Assembly: GCF_019458805.1 (NCBI RefSeq)
Contig: NZ_JAIBOA010000029.1
Location: 1 to 64,000 of the forward strand
From: Actinomadura parmotrematis
GTDB lineage: Bacteria; Actinomycetota; Actinomycetes; Streptosporangiales; Streptosporangiaceae
Direction of reading: 5' to 3'
Length of the DNA stretch: 64,000 nt
Part shown: positions 60,530 to 64,000 of the stretch, piece after piece
Layout: every line of letters starts with the position of its first letter
Position numbering within the stretch: the first letter of the stretch is position 1
The notes under the pieces: model-generated
What the model saw: only the letters and a program-made list of their open reading frames with translations
Told to the model about the DNA's origin: nothing
The model's database searches: none
Translations under genes and position numbers: made by a program

Positions 60530-62314
60530 ATGGCGTCGATCGCGTTCAGGGTGACGGCCGGGACGGTGGGGATGGCCGTGGCGGGCGCCGCCGCCCTCGC
60601 GGGGTGCGCCGGGCCGGGCGGCGAGGGCTCGCGGACGGGGCCGGTCCGCGACGGCGGGACGCTGCGGATCGCCGGGTCCTCCGACGTCGACCACCTCGAC
60701 ACCGCGAGCGCCGGCAGCACCGTCGCGTACGGCCTGACCCGGACGTTCGCGCGGACGCTGCTCGGCTACCAGGCGTCGAACTCCTTCGACGAGACGGTCC
60801 CGGTGCAGGCCGACATGGCCGCGCGCGTCCCCACCCGCGAGAACGGCGACGTCTCCAAGGACGGCCGCACCTACACCGTGCGGCTGCGCCCGGGCGTGCG
60901 GTGGAACACGGCGCCGCCGCGGCCGGTCGTCGCGCAGGACTTCGTCCGCGGCTTCGAGCGCCTCTGCAACCCCGCGTCCCCGTCGCCGGGCCAGGGCTAC
61001 TTCCGCTCGACGCTGAAGGGCATGGACGCCTACTGCAAGGGGTTCGCCGGCGTGGACCCGCGCAGCGCCGCGGCCATCGCCCGCTACCAGCGGGACCACT
61101 CCATCGAGGGCGTGCGCGCCGACGGCGACGGCAAGATCGTGTTCGAGCTGCGGGAGCCCGCCGCCGACTTCCCGAACCTGCTCGCGCTCCAGTACGCCGC
61201 CGCCGCGCCCCGCGAGTACGACGCCTACGTGCCCGACAGCGCGGAGTTCCGGCGGCACACCGTCTCCGACGGCCCGTACCAGATCACCGACTACCGGCCC
61301 GGCCGCTCCTACACGCTCGGCCGCAACCCGGTGTGGCGCGCGGCCGACGACCCGCTGCGCGGCCGGCACGCCGACCGCATCGAGATCACCCTCGGCCAGG
61401 ACTCGGCGGAGAGCGTGCAGCGGATGCTGGAGGGCGGCTCCGCCGACCTCGCCTGGGACCAGCCGGTGCCGACGTCCGCGCTGCCGCGGCTGCGCGGCGA
61501 CGCCCGGTTCGCGGTGCGGGACCTGCCGAGCGCGAACCCCTACCTGGTGTTCAACACGCGCAGCCCGTCGAACGGCGGCGCGCTCGGCAAGCCCGAGGTG
61601 CGGCGGGCGCTGGAGTACGCGGTGGACCGGTCCGCGCTCGTGAAGATCGCGGGCGGTCCGGACGTGGCGGCGCCGCTGCACACCGTGATCCCGCCGGGCA
61701 ACGCCGGGTACGCCCCCGCGAACCCCTACCCGGTGCCCGGCGAGGGCGCCGACCCGGCGACCTGCCGGGCGCGGCTCGCCAAGGCCGGATACCGGTCCCT
61801 GACGCTGCGCTTCCCCTACCGCACCAACGGCCTGCACCGGCTGTTCGCGCAGTCGATCGCGGCGGACCTGAAGAACTGCGGGGTGACGGCCGAGCTCACC
61901 GCCGACACCGGCGGCGACTTCTACGGCCGCACCCTCGGCGACCCCGAGCAGGCCGCGGCGGGCCGCTGGGACATCGCGGCGCCCGGCTGGACGCCCGACT
62001 GGTACGGCGGCAACGGCCGGTCGATCATCCAGCCGCTGTTCGGGTCGCGGGCGATCGGCCGGGGCGGCACCAACTACGGCGGCTACTCCTCGCCGCAGGT
62101 GGACGCGCTCATCGACGCCGCCCTCACCGCGCCCGACGCCGGCCGCGCCGCCTGGTACTGGCAGCAGGCCGACCGGCAGATCATGCGGGACGCCGCGATC
62201 GTCCCGCTGCTGGACCGCGCCGTGCCGCTCTGCACCTCGGCCCGGGTGCGCGGCGCCCGGTTCCTGCCCACCGCGAACGGCTACGACTACACGCGGATCT
62301 GGCTCGCCCGATGA
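60530..62314 (+). CDS. Oligopeptide-binding lipoprotein (SBP family 5)
   Basis: 594 residues. Lipoprotein signal with LAGC (Cys26). Family 5 substrate-binding domain: GGTLRIAGSSDVDHLDTAS, ADMAARVPTRENGDVSKDGRTYTVRLRPGVRW (in pieces), DGPYQITDYRPGRSYTLGRNPVW, VRRALEYAVDRSALV. It should deliver peptides to an ABC importer, but no permease or ATPase genes lie beside it, so it is an orphan here. The downstream MFS gene has its own promoter. Confidence 0.92.
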   Translation: MASIAFRVTAGTVGMAVAGAAALAGCAGPGGEGSRTGPVRDGGTLRIAGSSDVDHLDTASAGSTVAYGLTRTFARTLLGYQASNSFDETVPVQADMAARVPTRENGDVSKDGRTYTVRLRPGVRWNTAPPRPVVAQDFVRGFERLCNPASPSPGQGYFRSTLKGMDAYCKGFAGVDPRSAAAIARYQRDHSIEGVRADGDGKIVFELREPAADFPNLLALQYAAAAPREYDAYVPDSAEFRRHTVSDGPYQITDYRPGRSYTLGRNPVWRAADDPLRGRHADRIEITLGQDSAESVQRMLEGGSADLAWDQPVPTSALPRLRGDARFAVRDLPSANPYLVFNTRSPSNGGALGKPEVRRALEYAVDRSALVKIAGGPDVAAPLHTVIPPGNAGYAPANPYPVPGEGADPATCRARLAKAGYRSLTLRFPYRTNGLHRLFAQSIAADLKNCGVTAELTADTGGDFYGRTLGDPEQAAAGRWDIAAPGWTPDWYGGNGRSIIQPLFGSRAIGRGGTNYGGYSSPQVDALIDAALTAPDAGRAAWYWQQADRQIMRDAAIVPLLDRAVPLCTSARVRGARFLPTANGYDYTRIWLAR

Positions 62315-62371
62315 CCCGCGCCGCCCGATGAGCCGCGCCGTCCGGCGGCGGGGCCGGTCGCCGGGGGCGCG

Positions 62372-62377
62372 TAGGGT
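62372..62377 (+). promoter_or_regulatory. -10 element, leaderless promoter
   Basis: TAGGGT six bases before the GTG start at 62384. Confidence 0.5.
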
Positions 62378-62383
62378 GATCGC

Positions 62384-63676
62384 GTGAAGGCGGGTGACCT
62401 GCGGGGGATCGTGCGCGGCCGGGACTTCCGGCGGCTCTACGCGACCCGCCTGACCTCCCAGTTCACCGACGGGCTGTTCCAGGTCGCGCTCGCCGGCTAC
62501 GTGTTCTTCTCCCCCGAGAAGGAGCCGTCGGCGGGCCGCGCCGCCGCCGCGTTCGCCGTCACCCTGCTGCCCTACTCGGCGCTCGGCCCGTTCGCCGGGG
62601 TGTTCATCGACCGCTGGCCGCGCCGCCGGATCCTCGTGTGGACGCCCGCGCTGCGCGCCCTGCTCGTCCTCGCGGTCGCCGGGCTCGTCGCCGCCGGGCA
62701 CGACGGCGCCCTGTTCTTCCTCGGCGTGCTGCTCGTCCTCGGCGTCAACCGGTTCTTCCTGTCGGCGCTGTCGGCGGCGCTGCCGCACGTCGTGCCGCGC
62801 CCCGACCTCGTCACCGCCAACGCGTTCACCGTGACGTCCGGGACGGTCGCGGCGTTCCTCGGCGCGGGCGCCGGGTACGGGCTGCGGCGCCTGGCGGGCG
62901 GCGGCGCGGCCGGCACCGCCGTCCTCCTCGCGGCGGCCGCCGCGCTGTTCCTGGCCGCCGGGCTCACCGCGACGCGCCTGCCGGCCGGGCTGCTCGGCCC
63001 GCACTTGGACCGCGAGCGGCCGGAGGCGCGGCGGGCCGTCGGGACGGTGCTGCACGGCCTCGCCGACGGCGCCCGCTACATCCGCCGCCGCCGGCCCGCG
63101 CTGCTCGCCCTCGCCGCGATCTCCTTCCACCGGTTCCTGTACGGCATCGTGCTGATCATGACGCTGCTGCTCTGCCGGGGCCTGTTCACCGGCGGCGACG
63201 CCGAGGACGGCCTGGCGGCGTTCGGGCTGATGCTCGGGGTGTCGGGGGCGGGCTACTTCGCGGCGGCGCTCGCGACCCCGGCGGTGGTGCGCCGCATCAG
63301 CAAGCAGGCGTGGATCGCGCTGCTGCTGGCGGCCGGGGCGGCCGCGCTCGCGCTGTTCGGGCTGCCGTTCGCCGAAGGCCCGTGGGCGGCGGGGGCGTTC
63401 GCGCTCGGCGTCGTGTCGCAGGGCGTGAAGCTCTGCGTCGACACCATCCTCCAGGAGTCGATCGACGACGCCTACCGGGGCCGCGTCTTCGCCGTCTACG
63501 ACATGCTCTTCAACGCCGCGTTCGCGGCGGCCGCCGCGGCGGCGGCGACGTGGCTGCCCGCCGACGGCCGTTCCTACGCCACGCTCGCCGCCGTCATCGC
63601 GGCCTACCTGCTGGGCGCCGCCGCCTACCGGGCCGCCGCCGCGCGCGCGCCGGAACCCGTCGCGGCAGACCGGTAG
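62384..63676 (+). CDS. MFS transporter
   Basis: 430 residues, about twelve membrane segments. GTG start MKAGDLRGIVRGRDFRRLYA; IDRWPRRRILVWTPALRALL is the first loop motif. It has the look of an actinobacterial MFS near ino1 and the par genes. Substrate unknown. Leaderless. Confidence 0.9.
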   Translation: MKAGDLRGIVRGRDFRRLYATRLTSQFTDGLFQVALAGYVFFSPEKEPSAGRAAAAFAVTLLPYSALGPFAGVFIDRWPRRRILVWTPALRALLVLAVAGLVAAGHDGALFFLGVLLVLGVNRFFLSALSAALPHVVPRPDLVTANAFTVTSGTVAAFLGAGAGYGLRRLAGGGAAGTAVLLAAAAALFLAAGLTATRLPAGLLGPHLDRERPEARRAVGTVLHGLADGARYIRRRRPALLALAAISFHRFLYGIVLIMTLLLCRGLFTGGDAEDGLAAFGLMLGVSGAGYFAAALATPAVVRRISKQAWIALLLAAGAAALALFGLPFAEGPWAAGAFALGVVSQGVKLCVDTILQESIDDAYRGRVFAVYDMLFNAAFAAAAAAAATWLPADGRSYATLAAVIAAYLLGAAAYRAAAARAPEPVAADR

Positions 63677-63692
63677 CCGCCGGAAAGCGCGG

Positions 63693-64000
63693 TCACGCCA
63701 TTCGCAGGACGGCGGCGGAGACCTGCCCGGCCGGGTCGGCGCCGGCGACGACCGCGACGCGCCCCGCCGCGTCGGCGAGCGCCGCGAGCGCGGCGGCGAT
63801 CTGGAACACCGCCGCGACCGCGCCGGTGTCGCCGATGAGACCCCGCGCGTCGGGCATCCGGGCGGCGGCGCGCGCGGGGACGCCCGCGCCCTCCAGGCCG
63901 GGCGTCGCGGCCCACACGCCGGCGGGCGCGACCCGGGCGCGGTCCAGCGCGCGGCGGGCGACGTCCGCGAGGGCCGCGTCGACGCCGGACGCGACGGCGA
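63693..64000 (-). CDS. Beta-ketoacyl synthase-like protein, C-terminal part
   Basis: Partial, the start lies beyond the window. The visible 102 residues (AVASGVDAALADVARRALDR ... VWAATPGLEGAGV ... GLIGDTGAVAAVFQIAAALA) resemble the C-terminal thiolase-fold half of ketosynthases and their chain-length-factor relatives. The active-site Cys would lie in the missing part, so activity cannot be judged. Fatty acid, polyketide or condensing role unknown. Confidence 0.6.
   Translation of the reverse strand, partial: AVASGVDAALADVARRALDRARVAPAGVWAATPGLEGAGVPARAAARMPDARGLIGDTGAVAAVFQIAAALAALADAAGRVAVVAGADPAGQVSAAVLRMA

Noticed and set aside
63693..64000. Start of a polyketide gene cluster
   Set aside because: Only a ketosynthase-like C-terminal fragment is visible; no carrier protein, ketoreductase or tailoring gene lies in the window.

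Overview
The window is high-GC actinobacterial DNA. Third codon positions are almost always G or C, GTG starts are common, overlapping ATGA junctions are frequent, and many genes look leaderless. The neighbours (ask-recR-ybaB-dnaX-SRP RNA; upp-tadA; dnaB-rplI-rpsR-ssb-rpsF; bifunctional PBP-PadR-inositol-phosphate synthase) are those found on the flank of the replication origin in filamentous actinomycetes. I infer a Streptomyces or Thermomonosporaceae/Streptosporangiales-type organism (for example Actinomadura-like); the genus is a guess. The first ~105 bases are almost pure G and look like a sequence-end or assembly artefact. Both window edges cut into gene context.

Region by region. 0.1-6.2 kb (minus strand): aspartokinase, a DUF5063 protein, recR, ybaB, full-length dnaX and the small SRP RNA. 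6.2-12.5 kb (plus): a DUF952 protein, tRNA-Ser(GGA), a translationally coupled operon of four different glycosyltransferases (7.16-11.2 kb), a YpfJ-type zinc metallopeptidase and a small conserved protein. 12.5-18.3 kb (minus): a CynX/NimT-type transporter with a FadR-like regulator, a TPR-containing XRE regulator, a PH-domain membrane protein with two small partners, and upp. 18.4-20.4 kb (plus): two tandem TadA-associated proteins, tadA and tRNA-Ser(CGA). 20.5-22.7 kb: an EamA transporter and a B3/B4 protein divergent from an XRE-cupin regulator. 22.9-27.7 kb: a seven-repeat propeller protein, a dnaN-type sliding clamp away from dnaA/recF, ogt, and an Ada-AlkA fusion. 27.7-37.6 kb: accessory regulator/transporter/enzyme modules (SDR+MFS/XRE, methyltransferase, XRE/SGNH hydrolase, PadR with twin membrane proteins, FAD oxidoreductase/MarR), with a 62-bp near-perfect palindrome at 35.8 kb. 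37.7-46.2 kb: dnaB carrying two full-length inteins, a MATE pump, a PGRP amidase and the rplI-rpsR-ssb-rpsF operon. 46.4-50.5 kb: small proteins, endonuclease IV, a secreted Sa-type ribonuclease with its barstar inhibitor, and a D,D-carboxypeptidase. 50.6-60.4 kb: a GT87-like membrane glycosyltransferase, two bifunctional penicillin-binding proteins with collagen-like N termini, PadR and inositol-3-phosphate synthase. 60.5-64 kb: an oligopeptide-binding lipoprotein, an MFS transporter and the end of a ketosynthase-like gene.

Themes. Replication and repair genes recur (dnaX, recR, dnaB, ssb, a dnaN-like clamp, nfo, ogt, ada-alkA). Two of them, dnaN-like and dnaB, share a 14-base promoter segment that fits the actinobacterial LexA-independent DNA-damage (PafBC/RecA-NDp) promoter pattern. 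The dnaB P-loop intein has every hallmark of a class 3 intein (no N-terminal nucleophile, W-C-T triplet), and its junction sits in a stretch of atypical AT-ending codons that extends into the host gene. The best candidates for undescribed biology are the four-glycosyltransferase operon, the double-intein dnaB with its DnaA-box cluster and damage-type promoter, and the 35.8-kb palindrome.
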